Shown: positions 32,298-42,112, counted from the stretch's first letter. The stretch is DNA of 64,000 bases from Microbulbifer sp. VAAF005 (GCF_030012985.1 NZ_CP120233.1:2889501-2953500); one strand, 5' to 3'. A program made the numbers and translations. Notes: generated by a model from the letters alone, not told the origin.

Positions 32298-32963
32298 TCA
32301 GTGGCTGCGGTTTTGCGATTCCGGTCGCTTTTGATTAACCATCCACACAGCGGCTTCCACCCGGGAGCGCATGCCCAACTTTTTCAATAAGTGTTTAACG
32401 TGAACCTTTACAGTGGCATCACTGATATCCAATTCACGGGCGATTAACTTGTTACTGAGGCCATCGGCAATCAATTGCAAGATCTGGTACTCACGACTTG
32501 TGAGCGTCGACAGGGTATCCGCACCGGAATTGTCCGGCTTGCGCAGGGCGGAGGCGAGGATCTCGGTCAGGCGCTGGCTGATAGCGAGCTTGCCGTGTGT
32601 GGCCTGGATAACCTGATCGAGAATATCTTCCGGCTCCATATCCTTGAGCAGGTAGCCATCGGCACCGGCGCGAATACAGGAAACCACGTCCGCGTTGTTA
32701 TCGGACACTGTCAGTATCACGATGCGTGAAGCTACATCGGCCGCGCGCATTGCCCTCAGGGTATCCAGCCCATCCATACCGCGCATATTCAGGTCCAACA
32801 GAATAAGGTCCGGCTCATGCTGTTTGGCCAGCTCCAACGCTTCCTCTCCGCTACTGGCCTCGGCTACTAACTCCAAGCTGGGCTCCATAGCAAACAATTG
32901 CTTGAGACCTTTACGAAACAGAGGATGGTCATCAACCATCATTACCGTGGCAGAAGAAGTCAT
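32298..32963 (-). CDS. narL: NarL-family nitrate/nitrite response regulator
   Basis: 221 residues from ATG 32963 (MTSSATVMMVDDH); a longer frame to 33020 lacks a good site. The receiver domain has Asp-Asp in MVDDHP, phospho-acceptor Asp in LILLDLNM and Lys in LLKDMEP. The C-terminal LuxR-type helix-turn-helix is TSREYQILQLIADGLSNKLIARE onward. No NarX sensor gene is adjacent. A 7-2-7 NarL-type palindrome sits between this gene and the divergent narK. It likely activates narK and represses or activates its own operon with moeA. Confidence 0.88.
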   Translation of the reverse strand: MTSSATVMMVDDHPLFRKGLKQLFAMEPSLELVAEASSGEEALELAKQHEPDLILLDLNMRGMDGLDTLRAMRAADVASRIVILTVSDNNADVVSCIRAGADGYLLKDMEPEDILDQVIQATHGKLAISQRLTEILASALRKPDNSGADTLSTLTSREYQILQLIADGLSNKLIARELDISDATVKVHVKHLLKKLGMRSRVEAAVWMVNQKRPESQNRSH

Positions 32964-33039
32964 GGGGTGTCCTGCTTCATTGCTGTAAGTTGTACTAATT
33001 CTGAACAGTGACTTTAACACAGGGCTCAGTGCCTGCGCT

Positions 33040-33055
33040 TACCCCCAAAGGGGTA
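33040..33055. promoter_or_regulatory. NarL-type 7-2-7 site between narL and narK
   Basis: TACCCCC-AA-AGGGGTA, a perfect inverted pair of heptamers close to the NarL consensus TACYNMT with the 7-2-7 spacing NarL prefers. It lies 107 bp upstream of narK and 77 bp upstream of narL. Confidence 0.75.
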
Positions 33056-33161
33056 GCTATTACGCGCGGGGGCAAAAGGGTTACTTACTGTTGGTAATTG
33101 AGCAGGGATACACCCCGGCCCATAGTGGCTGGACGAATCATTTCGAGGAGGAGTGGCCGCC

Positions 33162-34775
33162 GTGTCTGACATCTACGAGTGGGCCCCAGAGGACAGCAAA
33201 TTCTGGCAGTCCAAGGGCAAAAAAATCGCAAACCGGAATTTGTGGATATCCATTCCCAGTTTGCTGTGCGGCTTCGCCGTATGGCTCTACTGGGGCATTA
33301 TTACCGTTCAAATGCTCAACCTTGGCTTCCCCATTGCCAAAGCCGATCTGTTTACCCTGATGGCAATTGCCGGCCTCACCGGCGCTACCCTTCGAATACC
33401 CAGTAGTTTCTTTATTCGATTGTTCGGTGGGCGCAACACTATTGTATTCACCACGGCCCTGTTGATGATTCCCGCCCTCGGCACCGGTATCGCACTGCAA
33501 AGCAAGGACACCCCACTGTGGGTATTCCAGTTGCTGGCACTGCTGTCTGGTATTGGCGGTGGTAACTTCGCCTCTTCCATGTCCAATATCAGCTTCTTTT
33601 TCCCCAAGGAAAAGCAAGGCTTGGCACTTGGCCTGAATGCGGGCTTGGGTAACTTCGGTGTTACCACCATGCAGATCCTGGTACCGCTGTTTATGACCTT
33701 CGGTGCTTTCGGCGCTGCTGGCGGCGATCCCATGACCCTGGTGAGCAGCTCTGGCTCTCTGATTGGTAAAGTACCAGCCGGTTCTGAAGCGTGGATTCAA
33801 AATGCCGGTTTTGTATGGCTGCTGTTCCTGGTTCCACTGGCCTTTGTCGGCTGGTTCGGTATGAACAACCTGCGCACCGACGAAGTAACCCCGGATGTGG
33901 GCAGCTCTATCGGCGCGATGTTGAAGATGACCATGATGTTGGGAATCGGCCTCTTCACCGCAATCACAGGTCTGTGGCTGTTGCTTCCCGAAGCGGCCAA
34001 CGGTTCAGGCTGGGGGGTGCCCAAGGAAATCGTTCTGGTACTGGTAATCGCCGCTACCGTGTTCGGCTTGAAGCTTCTGCCCGGTGAGATTAAAACCAGC
34101 TTGCAGCGTCAGTACCGTATCTTCAACAACAAGCACACCTGGGTGATGAGTGTCATTTACACCATGACCTTTGGCAGCTTTATCGGTTTCGCAGCGGCCT
34201 TCCCCCTGGCTATCAAGGTCATCTTCGGATACAGCCACGTAATGGTGGACGGGGTTATGACTCACGATACCATCAACAACAATGGCCCCAGCGCCCTGAT
34301 GTACGCCTGGATGGGTCCATTTATCGGCGCTCTGATTCGCCCGGTAGGTGGTTGGATCTCCGACCGCATCGGCGGAGCCCTGGTTACCCAAATCTGTGCT
34401 GCAATCATGGTGGGTAGTGCCCTGGGTGTGGCTTACTACATGAAGGCCGCCTACGGCTCAGCCACTCCGGAAGAGTTCTTCCTGCCCTTCTTCCTCCTGT
34501 TCCTGGTGCTGTTCGCCGCTACCGGTATCGGCAATGGCTCTACCTTCCGCACCATCGCCATGGTGTTCCCGAAAGAGCAGGCAGGCCCGGTATTGGGATG
34601 GACCTCAGCAGTTGCCGCCTACGGTGCCTTCTATATTCCCAAGGTCTTCGGCGAGCAGATCAAAGCCACCACTCCGGAATACGCTCTGGCAGGCATTGCC
34701 ATCTTCTACGCGGTTTGCCTGGTAGTTAACTACTGGTTCTACCTGCGCAAAAACGGTGAATTCTACAATCCATAA
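33162..34775 (+). CDS. narK: NarK-family nitrate/nitrite transporter (MFS)
   Basis: About 537 residues. GTG 33162 (translated MSDIYEW) stands nine bases after GAGGAG; the GTG at 33153 overlaps that site and is less likely. About 12-14 membrane segments. NNP-family nitrate signatures are present: GNFASSMSNISFFFPKEKQG and, in the second half, GNGSTFRTIAMVFPKEQAGP. Conserved Arg residues (RIPSSFF, RPVGGW) fit substrate contacts. It resembles NarK2-type nitrate/nitrite exchangers. Divergent from narL with a NarL site between them. Confidence 0.93.
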   Translation: MSDIYEWAPEDSKFWQSKGKKIANRNLWISIPSLLCGFAVWLYWGIITVQMLNLGFPIAKADLFTLMAIAGLTGATLRIPSSFFIRLFGGRNTIVFTTALLMIPALGTGIALQSKDTPLWVFQLLALLSGIGGGNFASSMSNISFFFPKEKQGLALGLNAGLGNFGVTTMQILVPLFMTFGAFGAAGGDPMTLVSSSGSLIGKVPAGSEAWIQNAGFVWLLFLVPLAFVGWFGMNNLRTDEVTPDVGSSIGAMLKMTMMLGIGLFTAITGLWLLLPEAANGSGWGVPKEIVLVLVIAATVFGLKLLPGEIKTSLQRQYRIFNNKHTWVMSVIYTMTFGSFIGFAAAFPLAIKVIFGYSHVMVDGVMTHDTINNNGPSALMYAWMGPFIGALIRPVGGWISDRIGGALVTQICAAIMVGSALGVAYYMKAAYGSATPEEFFLPFFLLFLVLFAATGIGNGSTFRTIAMVFPKEQAGPVLGWTSAVAAYGAFYIPKVFGEQIKATTPEYALAGIAIFYAVCLVVNYWFYLRKNGEFYNP

Positions 34776-34806
34776 TTTGGTCTCACGGGCGGGGAACCGC
34801 TGTTGC

Positions 34807-34831
34807 GGGGAGGTTTAACCTCCCCTTTTTT
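34807..34831 (+). terminator. Rho-independent terminator of narK
   Basis: GGGGAGG and CCTCCCC arms around TTTAA, followed by six T residues. It ends right at the stop of the convergent gene. Confidence 0.88.
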
Positions 34832-36029
34832 ATTTCACCTGAACCAATATCGGTGTTATATCCGAACCTTCAAGCAGGCTGGATATCAGCTGTCTCTCGG
34901 TATCCCTGCGATAGTAGATCGTCACTTCATCCAAGTCTTCAACGGTCGGCATCGTCGGGCATAGATACCTGGCAATAGCCATACACATCTGCTCATAAAA
35001 ATCTAAATCGTGCAGCTTATCCAGATAGATATGGCCCCCTGCGATATCCTCAGCACTAATCGTATAGTTGTAACCTACCGGCGGCTGAAAATAGTAGGCC
35101 TGCACAGTAATAGATCCATCTGCACTTTCAGTGACTTCGTATTGGACAGGTCTGCCGCAGATACTCTGTTGGTACCCAATAAGATCCTCCGCAACTGAGG
35201 CAAGACTGTCATCTGTCTCAATGGTGCTCTCAATTTCACTGTAGGCTTGATGAATAGCTTCAAAGCAGCTCAAGCAAGACATAACACCCGCTTCTTGCAG
35301 CTCTGGCAGCAGTTCTGTCGCCATATCTTCAAGCAATTGCACCAGCTTTTCTGCCGAAATAGCGTCGCGAAAATAGTAAGAGCCTTCTCCCTCAATCGCC
35401 GACTGGAAGATTTTTAGCTTGCGCTCCGGGCAATAGAAATCGAGGTGGTAGAGAGGCTGTTCTGGATCGGAAGTGTGGTTACTCAGCTCTACCTTGCCCA
35501 AATACGGAATAAAGAAGGTAAAGGACCAATACTCCGGGCAGTGTATAAATCGCCGGCAGTGCTCTTCGATATAACCGGGCAAATGTTGAAGGTCGAAGAA
35601 ATTGGCCAGATGGTAGTTACCACCCTGGTATTCCGCTATGGAGTCAAAGTTATAAAACGGGTGCTCGCCGTGGAAATCTATCTTAACTCTCTGCCCACTG
35701 GCTGCGCGGCAAGCCAGATGAAAGTACAAGGCATCGTCTTTGTAAGTAGAGTGGATAACGATAGCGTCGCCCTTTCGGCGAAGCTGATAGCGGAAAGCAT
35801 TGACCCGGTAGGGCTCACAATCCTCAAGTAGCTCGGCAATTTCCAGCTCACCCGATTCCAGGCGGCTTACTCGATAGTTGTGCCCGCCTTCTTCTATGCA
35901 GCGAGTAAGTACCGGGTGTAGATCCTCAATGGTCACAGCTTTCGCTAAAGGTAAGCCCTCGACCTGTGCTTTTTCCCGGTAAAACTTATCGCTCTCGTTA
36001 AAGAGGGAAATTCCCAACAGAACGCCCAT
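34830..36029 (-). CDS. Hypothetical protein, 399 aa
   Basis: No family recognised. The protein is soluble, acidic and rich in Tyr and Phe. The region 95-235 looks beta-rich (DALYFHLACRAASGQRVKID, KLKIFQSAIEGEGSYYFRDA) and an internal CLSC pair is present. No signal peptide. It lies between narK and modC, transcribed with the mod genes, but an intergenic gap of about 100 bp separates it from modC. A link with molybdate or nitrate is only positional. Confidence 0.65.
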   Translation of the reverse strand: MGVLLGISLFNESDKFYREKAQVEGLPLAKAVTIEDLHPVLTRCIEEGGHNYRVSRLESGELEIAELLEDCEPYRVNAFRYQLRRKGDAIVIHSTYKDDALYFHLACRAASGQRVKIDFHGEHPFYNFDSIAEYQGGNYHLANFFDLQHLPGYIEEHCRRFIHCPEYWSFTFFIPYLGKVELSNHTSDPEQPLYHLDFYCPERKLKIFQSAIEGEGSYYFRDAISAEKLVQLLEDMATELLPELQEAGVMSCLSCFEAIHQAYSEIESTIETDDSLASVAEDLIGYQQSICGRPVQYEVTESADGSITVQAYYFQPPVGYNYTISAEDIAGGHIYLDKLHDLDFYEQMCMAIARYLCPTMPTVEDLDEVTIYYRRDTERQLISSLLEGSDITPILVQVK

Positions 36030-36129
36030 AGGAGCACCACTCAGTTAGCTGGTGTTCAAACTTAGCAAAAAAATTGCTGGGGTTTTAGGGATCGAAGAAA
36101 TGCACTTTCAGAAATTGCCCTGGAACTAC

Positions 36130-37248
36130 TTACAAACCGGCAAGACTACCGGCCTTAAACTGGGCAAAGTAGGTAGTGCCTTCACGCAATTCCAGGCGCT
36201 CGCAGGAGAGACGGGAAATATCTGCGTAGAACACCTGATCAGCAGCGGCTAACTGTAAACGAATGCGGCCATCGGTAAGCTTCTGCTTAGCAACTAAAGT
36301 TACCGGCAGGCAATTGAGGATACTGGAAAGTCCCGGCTTCTCCACACTAAGGCTGATATCTCCAGCTTCCAGCAGAAAAGCTGCGGTATCACCTTTTCGA
36401 TAATGGCCTGTCACCCTATCTGCAAAGATGGAAATCCCACCTAAATCCAAAGTCAGCAGGCCATTGTTTAGGGCTTCCACTCGCGCTTCAATCCGGCTGC
36501 GACAGCTATCCCCTACGCCGTGGCTATTCAGGCGCTGGGCAATTTCAGGTAAAGGAAGTGGTGCGGACAAATTGGCAGAATCCATCCACAAACAGCGCTG
36601 GGCCAGAAGCTGGATTTCATCAAAGTCGTGACTGGTCCAGATTACCAGTGCCGGATATCGGGCCCAGAAATCCCGCAGGGTCGGCAATAGGCGCCGAAGT
36701 ACCTGGGCGCGGTCAACCGCTGAAAGCGGCTCATCAAATAATTGCAGCGGCGCGTTGTTATAAAGCTGGCGCAATACAGCCACTCGCTGGGCCTCTCCAC
36801 CAGAGAGTAACTCCACCGGCTGATGTAGCAGCGCTTCAATACCAAAAGCCTTTAGCAGCCGACCACACTCTTCCTCGGACAATGGCCTGCGGCTGTAACG
36901 GCGGGCTAGTGCCAGGTTATCTGCCACCGACTGGCCGGCAAACAGGCGGCTATCCTGAAAGCCTAAAGAAAGTGTTCTTTTGTGGGTAACCAGGGCGCGG
37001 CGTCCGCGCTGCCAAACCGTATTGGCAAAAGTGATATTGCCACGGCAGTGACGCTGGCCCGCCAAAGCAGCCAGTAATGTGCTCTTGCCACTGCCGGAGG
37101 GACCGGTAAGGCCAAAAATTCCAGAGGCTGGCAGCTCTAATTGCCAGGGAGTCGCAGCGTTAAGCAGAGTCACCAGCCCTGTAACACTCAGTCCGGTAGA
37201 ATCAGAGGTGGTAGACGCAGTACCGAATAGGGGCAAGGTGATTTCCAC
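36130..37248 (-). CDS. modC: Molybdate ABC transporter ATP-binding protein
   Basis: 372 residues from GTG 37248, sharing one base with the modB stop (TAGTG). Walker A is GPSGSGKST, the signature LSGGEAQRV, Walker B LQLFDEPLSAVD and the switch His in TSHD. The C-terminal 100 residues form the Mop/TOBE-like molybdate-binding domain. It energises molybdate import with ModAB at the inner membrane. Last gene of the moaA-modC operon. Confidence 0.95.
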   Translation of the reverse strand: MEITLPLFGTASTTSDSTGLSVTGLVTLLNAATPWQLELPASGIFGLTGPSGSGKSTLLAALAGQRHCRGNITFANTVWQRGRRALVTHKRTLSLGFQDSRLFAGQSVADNLALARRYSRRPLSEEECGRLLKAFGIEALLHQPVELLSGGEAQRVAVLRQLYNNAPLQLFDEPLSAVDRAQVLRRLLPTLRDFWARYPALVIWTSHDFDEIQLLAQRCLWMDSANLSAPLPLPEIAQRLNSHGVGDSCRSRIEARVEALNNGLLTLDLGGISIFADRVTGHYRKGDTAAFLLEAGDISLSVEKPGLSSILNCLPVTLVAKQKLTDGRIRLQLAAADQVFYADISRLSCERLELREGTTYFAQFKAGSLAGL

Positions 37249-37970
37249 TAGCCCAGCACCCCCATTACCGGTTTAGCCTGCTCGTTGTTCGATCCGCGCG
37301 GGGCCAAACTATGTCCCAGCCAACGGGCAGCGAGTAGCAGTACCGTAGTAATTCCCATCAACATCAAAGCCAGCCGGTGCGCCGCACCGTATTCCATCGC
37401 CTCCACATGTTGATAAAGAGCAATAGAAACCACCTGGGTCTCACCGGGAATAGAGCCACCAATCATCAGCACTACCCCGAACTCACCCAGGGTATGGGCA
37501 AACGTTAAAGCGCAGGCACTCACAATAGCGGCGCGACTCGCCGGCAAAAGAACTTTTAACAATGCCGCCCAGGGCGGTATACCCAGCACTGCGGCAGCCT
37601 GGGTCAAGCGCTGGCCATTGGCATTAAACGCGGCCAACAGCGGCTGCACCATAAACGGCAGGGAATAAATTACTGACGCAAATACCAGGCCGGTAAAGGA
37701 AAACACCAAAGGGCCATCAAAAAGTTGTGACAGCCACTGCCCGGGGGCATAGTTAGGGGAAAATAAAAGCAGTAAATAAAAACCCAAAACCGTGGGTGGC
37801 AGTACCAGCGGCAGGGTAATTAATACCTCGATACCGTGGCGCCAGCGGCTCTGCCATTGGCTCAATTTCCAGGCCAGGGGCACGCCGATAATAAACAGGA
37901 GCAAGGTAGTTAAGCCGGCCAATTTTAAAGTTAGCCACAGGGCCTGCCAGTCGGCAGCGGCGATACTCAT
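37248..37970 (-). CDS. modB: Molybdate ABC transporter permease
   Basis: 240 residues with about five to six membrane segments. The conserved coupling loop is AAAVLGIPPWAALLKVLLPA (EAA-type), and LPLVLPPTVLGFYLLLL is typical of ModB. It overlaps modA by four bases and modC by one base, so the three subunits are translationally coupled. Confidence 0.95.
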   Translation of the reverse strand: MSIAAADWQALWLTLKLAGLTTLLLFIIGVPLAWKLSQWQSRWRHGIEVLITLPLVLPPTVLGFYLLLLFSPNYAPGQWLSQLFDGPLVFSFTGLVFASVIYSLPFMVQPLLAAFNANGQRLTQAAAVLGIPPWAALLKVLLPASRAAIVSACALTFAHTLGEFGVVLMIGGSIPGETQVVSIALYQHVEAMEYGAAHRLALMLMGITTVLLLAARWLGHSLAPRGSNNEQAKPVMGVLG

Positions 37971-38749
37971 GAGCCACTCCTTCCATCTCTACTTCGATAT
38001 TGAGTCGGTAAAACACCGTAACCCAAGTGGTATAACTGCGCCTGCACTTCCCCTGAACGTAAATAGTTAGCGAGGGATTGTGCCTTTTTAGGTCGGCGAC
38101 TCTGGGTGGGAATCAGCAGCTGCTGTTCAATGGGTTTATACAAATGCTGCGGCAACAGCCAATAGTTATCGCGGCCGGCTGCTTGCATCTGGCTGGCGGC
38201 GACAAAGCCCAGCTGCGCATTGCCGGAATCCAGCATTAAATAGGCTTGGCCGGCATTGTGAGCCCGGGCCAATTGAGTTTGTTTTTTCTTCCACAAATCC
38301 AGGCTTTGCAGCGCTTGCCGTGCGGCACTGCCGAATGGCGCTACTTTCGGATCGGCTAATACAATTTTATCGGGCCAGGTTTGCAGTAACTGCTCGATAT
38401 TCGATTCCGATTTTGGGTGCCAGAGGGCCAGTAAACCCAGGGCGTAAGTCTGACGACTGTTGCCCAGTGCCCCGCCCTGCTTTTCCAACAGTTCGGGGCG
38501 CTCGCGATCGGCGGACAGGAATAAATCGAAGGGCGCGCGGTGCGCTATTTGTTGGTAGAGCACCCCGGAGCTGCCGCTACTGATTTGCACCACACAGGCA
38601 TGGCGACGCTCAAATTCCGGCAGTACCTCTTCCAGTGCCGGGCGGAAGCTGGCCGCTACCGCCACCCGTAAGGTGCAGTTATCCGCATTAACCGGTAGCG
38701 CAATAGCCACCAGTAAAGCGGATAGCAGCAGGCTCAGCCGGCGGACCAC
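37967..38749 (-). CDS. modA: Molybdate-binding periplasmic protein
   Basis: 260 residues with a signal peptide (MVRRLSLLLSALLVAIALPV). It carries ModA motifs: VAVAASFRPALEEV, ISSGSSGVLYQQI, DLFLSADRERPELL and LADPKVAPFGSAARQAL, which includes the oxyanion-contact region. It captures molybdate (or tungstate) for ModBC. The start overlaps the moaE end by 16 bp. Confidence 0.95.
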   Translation of the reverse strand: MVRRLSLLLSALLVAIALPVNADNCTLRVAVAASFRPALEEVLPEFERRHACVVQISSGSSGVLYQQIAHRAPFDLFLSADRERPELLEKQGGALGNSRQTYALGLLALWHPKSESNIEQLLQTWPDKIVLADPKVAPFGSAARQALQSLDLWKKKQTQLARAHNAGQAYLMLDSGNAQLGFVAASQMQAAGRDNYWLLPQHLYKPIEQQLLIPTQSRRPKKAQSLANYLRSGEVQAQLYHLGYGVLPTQYRSRDGRSGS

Positions 38750-39213
38750 TTTTCCATCTCCGCAGCATCGCTGGCCCGGGCTTCGACCCAGCGCTCTGAA
38801 GGCTTACCGGACTCTTCCGCAACCGCTTCGCGCTTCCAGAAAGGCGCCTCAGTTTTGAGGCGATCCATGATGTATTGGCAGGCAGCAAAGGCAGCCTGGC
38901 GATGAGGGCTGGTGACGCCGACAAAAACAATCTCATCGTTGATCTGCATGGGGCCAACACGGTGGACGATAGTCGCACGCCCCAGGGACCAGCGATCGCG
39001 GGCATCATTGATAATCCGTTGCAGGCTTTTTTCGGTCATGCCCGGATAGTGTTCCAGGGCCAGGCCGCAGACATCACTACCGGCATTGAAGTCCCGCACC
39101 GAACCCACAAACAAGGCGCAGGCACCATCACCACTGTTGCCCTGCAGCGCAGTATATTCAGCCGCTACGTCGAGGGGCGTTTCACAGACTTCAATACGAT
39201 CAACGGCTTTCAT
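38734..39213 (-). CDS. moaE: Molybdopterin synthase catalytic subunit MoaE
   Basis: 159 residues from ATG 39213 (MKAVDRIEVCETPLDV). Typical features are ALFVGSVRDFNAG, LEHYPGMTEKSL, IVHRVGPMQINDEIVFVGV and FWKREAV with the catalytic Lys. Together with MoaD it converts cyclic pyranopterin monophosphate to molybdopterin. It follows moaD by ten bases. Confidence 0.95.
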   Translation of the reverse strand: MKAVDRIEVCETPLDVAAEYTALQGNSGDGACALFVGSVRDFNAGSDVCGLALEHYPGMTEKSLQRIINDARDRWSLGRATIVHRVGPMQINDEIVFVGVTSPHRQAAFAACQYIMDRLKTEAPFWKREAVAEESGKPSERWVEARASDAAEMEKWSAG

Positions 39214-39223
39214 ATTGGCACCA

Positions 39224-39469
39224 CTAGCCGCCGGTAACCGGCGGGAAAAATGCAACTTCATCCCCGGCCTTCACCTGGGCTCCGGTTTCTGCCAGCTCCT
39301 GGTTCAGGGCCATACGGATATCGTCTCTTTGCAGGTGCGGGCTCCAATCCGGGTGCTGTTCACATAGGGTTTTGCGCAACTCGCTGATACTGCCGGAAAA
39401 GTCCTTCAGGGTAGTCTCGCCCATGCCCAATTGCTGGCGCAGACGCGCGAAAAACAGAACCTTTACCAT
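39224..39469 (-). CDS. moaD: Molybdopterin synthase sulfur carrier MoaD
   Basis: 81 residues, ubiquitin-like, ending in the required Gly-Gly (FFPPVTGG) that is thiocarboxylated to deliver sulfur. The start KVLFFARLRQQLG is typical. It lies between moaC and moaE in the operon. Confidence 0.95.
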   Translation of the reverse strand: MVKVLFFARLRQQLGMGETTLKDFSGSISELRKTLCEQHPDWSPHLQRDDIRMALNQELAETGAQVKAGDEVAFFPPVTGG

Positions 39470-39490
39470 CGCTTTACACCTCTGAAATTT

Positions 39491-39982
39491 TTACGCCTTG
39501 TCCGCAGCATCGCCGCGCCAGTGGCCGCGCTTACCGCCGGTTTTTTGCAGCAGGCGGGTCGGGCCGATTTCCATCGCCGGGTCCACGGCTTTGCACATAT
39601 CGTAAATGGTCAGCGCCGCTACCGAAGCTGCGGTTAACGCTTCCATCTCAACGCCAGTGCGCCCGGCCAAGCGGCAGAAAGCGGTGATATGCACACTGTG
39701 TTTTTCCGGCTGTAATTCGAAATCCACCGCTACTTTGGTCAGCGCCAGTGGATGGCACAGGGGAATTAAATCCGAGGTTTTCTTCGCGGCCTGGATGCCG
39801 GCGATACGAGCTACAGAAAGCACGTCACCTTTTTTATGCGCCCCTTGGCTCAGCAGTGCAAAAGCCTCTGCACTCATACTGATACTGCTCTCGGCCAGGG
39901 CGCTGCGGTCAGTGATGTCCTTCTCGGTAACATCCACCATGCTGGCTTCGCCGCGCTGGTTTAAATGGGTTAATTGGCTCAC
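39491..39982 (-). CDS. moaC: Cyclic pyranopterin monophosphate synthase MoaC
   Basis: 163 residues. Signatures: [47 protein letters not shown] and the C-terminal [17 protein letters not shown]. It completes cPMP formation from the MoaA product. Three bases separate its start from the moaB stop. Confidence 0.96.
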   Translation of the reverse strand: MSQLTHLNQRGEASMVDVTEKDITDRSALAESSISMSAEAFALLSQGAHKKGDVLSVARIAGIQAAKKTSDLIPLCHPLALTKVAVDFELQPEKHSVHITAFCRLAGRTGVEMEALTAASVAALTIYDMCKAVDPAMEIGPTRLLQKTGGKRGHWRGDAADKA

Positions 39983-39985
39983 AAA

Positions 39986-40528
39986 TTACCCCCGGCTCTC
40001 GCAGGGCGCGCTGGCAAAGCGCACATGGGGGATAAAGTTACAGGGCTTGTGGCGGGCATCCAGCTGCTCCAGCAATATGCCTTCCCAAGCCGTGCGGCAG
40101 GCTCCGGTGGAACCGGGCATACAACATATCAGCGTGCGATTAGCCAGGCCGGCGAGCGCGCGGGACTGAACGGTGGAGCTGCCGATATCCCCCAGGGAAA
40201 TATGGCGGAACAGCTCGCCGAAGCCGTCGACGGTTTTATCGAACAGCGGGCTCAGGGCCTCTGGCGTGGAGTCGCGATCGGTAAAACCGGTACCGCCAGT
40301 CACCAATACCACCTGCACTTTGGGATCGGCAATCCAGGCGGAGACCACCGCGCGCATCTGGTAAACATCGTCCGGGGTAATGCGCTTATCTGCGAGCTGA
40401 TGGCCGGCAGTTTTGAGGGCTTCCACCAGGTACTGGCCAGAGGTATCAGTCTGCTCGTTGCGGGTATCGGATACGGTAAGTACCGCGATATTGAGCGGTA
40501 CAAATTCTTTGCTAGCGTGTGCGGACAT
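39986..40528 (-). CDS. moaB: Molybdenum cofactor biosynthesis protein MoaB
   Basis: 180 residues. MoaB/MogA motifs: IAVLTVSDTR, LVTGGTGFTDRDSTPEA and CMPGSTGACRTAWEG. MoaB-type proteins bind molybdopterin and may adenylylate it before MoeA acts, so this gene may fill the MogA role. It is placed between mobA and moaC. Confidence 0.94.
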   Translation of the reverse strand: MSAHASKEFVPLNIAVLTVSDTRNEQTDTSGQYLVEALKTAGHQLADKRITPDDVYQMRAVVSAWIADPKVQVVLVTGGTGFTDRDSTPEALSPLFDKTVDGFGELFRHISLGDIGSSTVQSRALAGLANRTLICCMPGSTGACRTAWEGILLEQLDARHKPCNFIPHVRFASAPCESRG

Positions 40529-40530
40529 AA

Positions 40531-41130
40531 TCAGTGGTCTCTCAAAAAACTGTTTTCTGGAGTTTTATCCGGCGTACTCAAGCCGAGATAATCTGCCGGC
40601 GTATTGATATTGCGATGCCAATCGCCAGCATTTTTTATGGGTATGGATTTGGCCCCCAGGTGACGCAGCAGCGCGCCGACAGAATTGCGCGCACTGCCTT
40701 CGATGGCACGGCGCAAATAATCCAGGCAATCGCCATTTAAAGGCAGCCACAGGGGAAAAAAGAAGTTTTCAAAATAACAGGGCCGGCCACTTGTCTGCCC
40801 TTCAGCCAATAACTCTGCGAGGTGCTTCCGCCCGAGCAGAGGCATATCTACCGGAATCACCAGGGCCGAATCGGCACCGGTTGTCAGGGCCACCGAATAA
40901 AGGCCGCCCAGTGGGCCACGCTCTGGCACCAGATCCTCGATAGCTCCGGGGCGGGCGCCGCTGGTGACGACTTTTGCCAGCGGAAGCTCACTCAACAATG
41001 CCTCAGCATGCTGCAAGAAATTGCCCTGTTGGGGGTGGGCCAGCAGGGCCTTATCGCGGCCCATCCGGCTGGAGCGGCCGCCGGCCAGCACCACGCCGAT
41101 TGTCGATTTACTAACAAGAGCCCTGGCCAT
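40531..41130 (-). CDS. mobA: Molybdenum cofactor guanylyltransferase MobA
   Basis: 199 residues from ATG 41130; the longer frame to 41184 overlaps moaA. The GTP-binding signature is GVVLAGGRSSRMGRDKALL, followed by VIPVDMPLL and PLNGDCLDYL. MobA attaches GMP to Mo-molybdopterin to give the bis-MGD form used by nitrate reductases. Four bases separate it from moaA. Confidence 0.95.
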   Translation of the reverse strand: MARALVSKSTIGVVLAGGRSSRMGRDKALLAHPQQGNFLQHAEALLSELPLAKVVTSGARPGAIEDLVPERGPLGGLYSVALTTGADSALVIPVDMPLLGRKHLAELLAEGQTSGRPCYFENFFFPLWLPLNGDCLDYLRRAIEGSARNSVGALLRHLGAKSIPIKNAGDWHRNINTPADYLGLSTPDKTPENSFLRDH

Positions 41131-41134
41131 AACC

Positions 41135-42112
41135 CTAGCCCCCCAGCATCGCCAGGTTGCGGGTAGCGCCGGTAAAACCTTCATGCAGCTGATGGCCTGC
41201 GGTCTTATCGACTATCAACTCGCGGATATGAGTTGCCAGTGCCTCGCTATCGCCATCGGCGATGATTTCGCGCATATCAAAGCCCTGGTCGGCAAACAGG
41301 CACAGGTGCAGCTTGCCCTGGGCCGATACCCGCAGGCGATTGCAGCTTGCACAGAAGTCCTTGCCGTAAGGGGTAATCAGGCCGATACGACCGGCGTAAT
41401 CCGGGTGGAAATACTCCCGCGCCGGACCGGCATCGCGGGTGCGGATAACTTGTTCCCAGCCTTCCCGCAGCAGCAGAGTTTCTATATCGCCACCGGAGAC
41501 ATGGTTGCTGGCGAAGAACTCGCGGTTATCGCCGGTGCGCATCAATTCAATAAAGCGCAGGGTCACCGGAGTCTCGCGAACCCAGGCGAGGAAATTATCC
41601 AGCTCGGCCAGGTTGTACTGGCGCATCAGCACTGCGTTGACCTTGGTATCGATACCCAAGGCCAGGGCGCGATCCAGGCCTGCTAAGGCTTTATCCAGGC
41701 GATTGTGACCGGTGATATGGTGGAATTGAGCCGGGTCGAGGCTGTCGATACTGACATTCACCTGATCCAAGCCCGCGCGGTGCCAGTCGTCAATCTGACT
41801 GGGCAAGCGGTAACCATTGGTGGTGATGGCTAAGCGGCGAATCTTATCGCTAGCGCGCACGGCTTCGAGCAGCGGCACCAGGTCTTTGCGCAGGGAGGGC
41901 TCTCCGCCGGTAAGGCGTACCTTTTCCGTACCCAGTGAAGCGAAAGCGCGCACTAATGTGCCCACCTCAGCGACTGAGAGAGGATTTTCCCCTTCCAGGG
42001 AACGTCCGCAACCGATGCCCTCGGGCAGGCAGTAGTTGCAGCGGTAGTTGCAGATGTCCGTCACGGACAGGCGCAGGTAATAAAACCTACGGCCAAAATT
42101 GTCTTGTAACAT
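41135..42112 (-). CDS. moaA: GTP 3',8-cyclase MoaA
   Basis: 325 residues from ATG 42112 (MLQDNFGRRFYYLRLSVTD) behind GGAAAGG. The radical-SAM cluster motif is CNYRCNYC, the SAM site includes TGGEP, and the C-terminal second cluster has CASCNRLR with a further Cys in KLHLCLF. The C-terminal GG is present (NLAMLGG). It catalyses the first step of Moco synthesis from GTP. First gene of a nine-gene operon reaching modC, with a probable Moco riboswitch leader. Confidence 0.96.
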   Translation of the reverse strand: MLQDNFGRRFYYLRLSVTDICNYRCNYCLPEGIGCGRSLEGENPLSVAEVGTLVRAFASLGTEKVRLTGGEPSLRKDLVPLLEAVRASDKIRRLAITTNGYRLPSQIDDWHRAGLDQVNVSIDSLDPAQFHHITGHNRLDKALAGLDRALALGIDTKVNAVLMRQYNLAELDNFLAWVRETPVTLRFIELMRTGDNREFFASNHVSGGDIETLLLREGWEQVIRTRDAGPAREYFHPDYAGRIGLITPYGKDFCASCNRLRVSAQGKLHLCLFADQGFDMREIIADGDSEALATHIRELIVDKTAGHQLHEGFTGATRNLAMLGG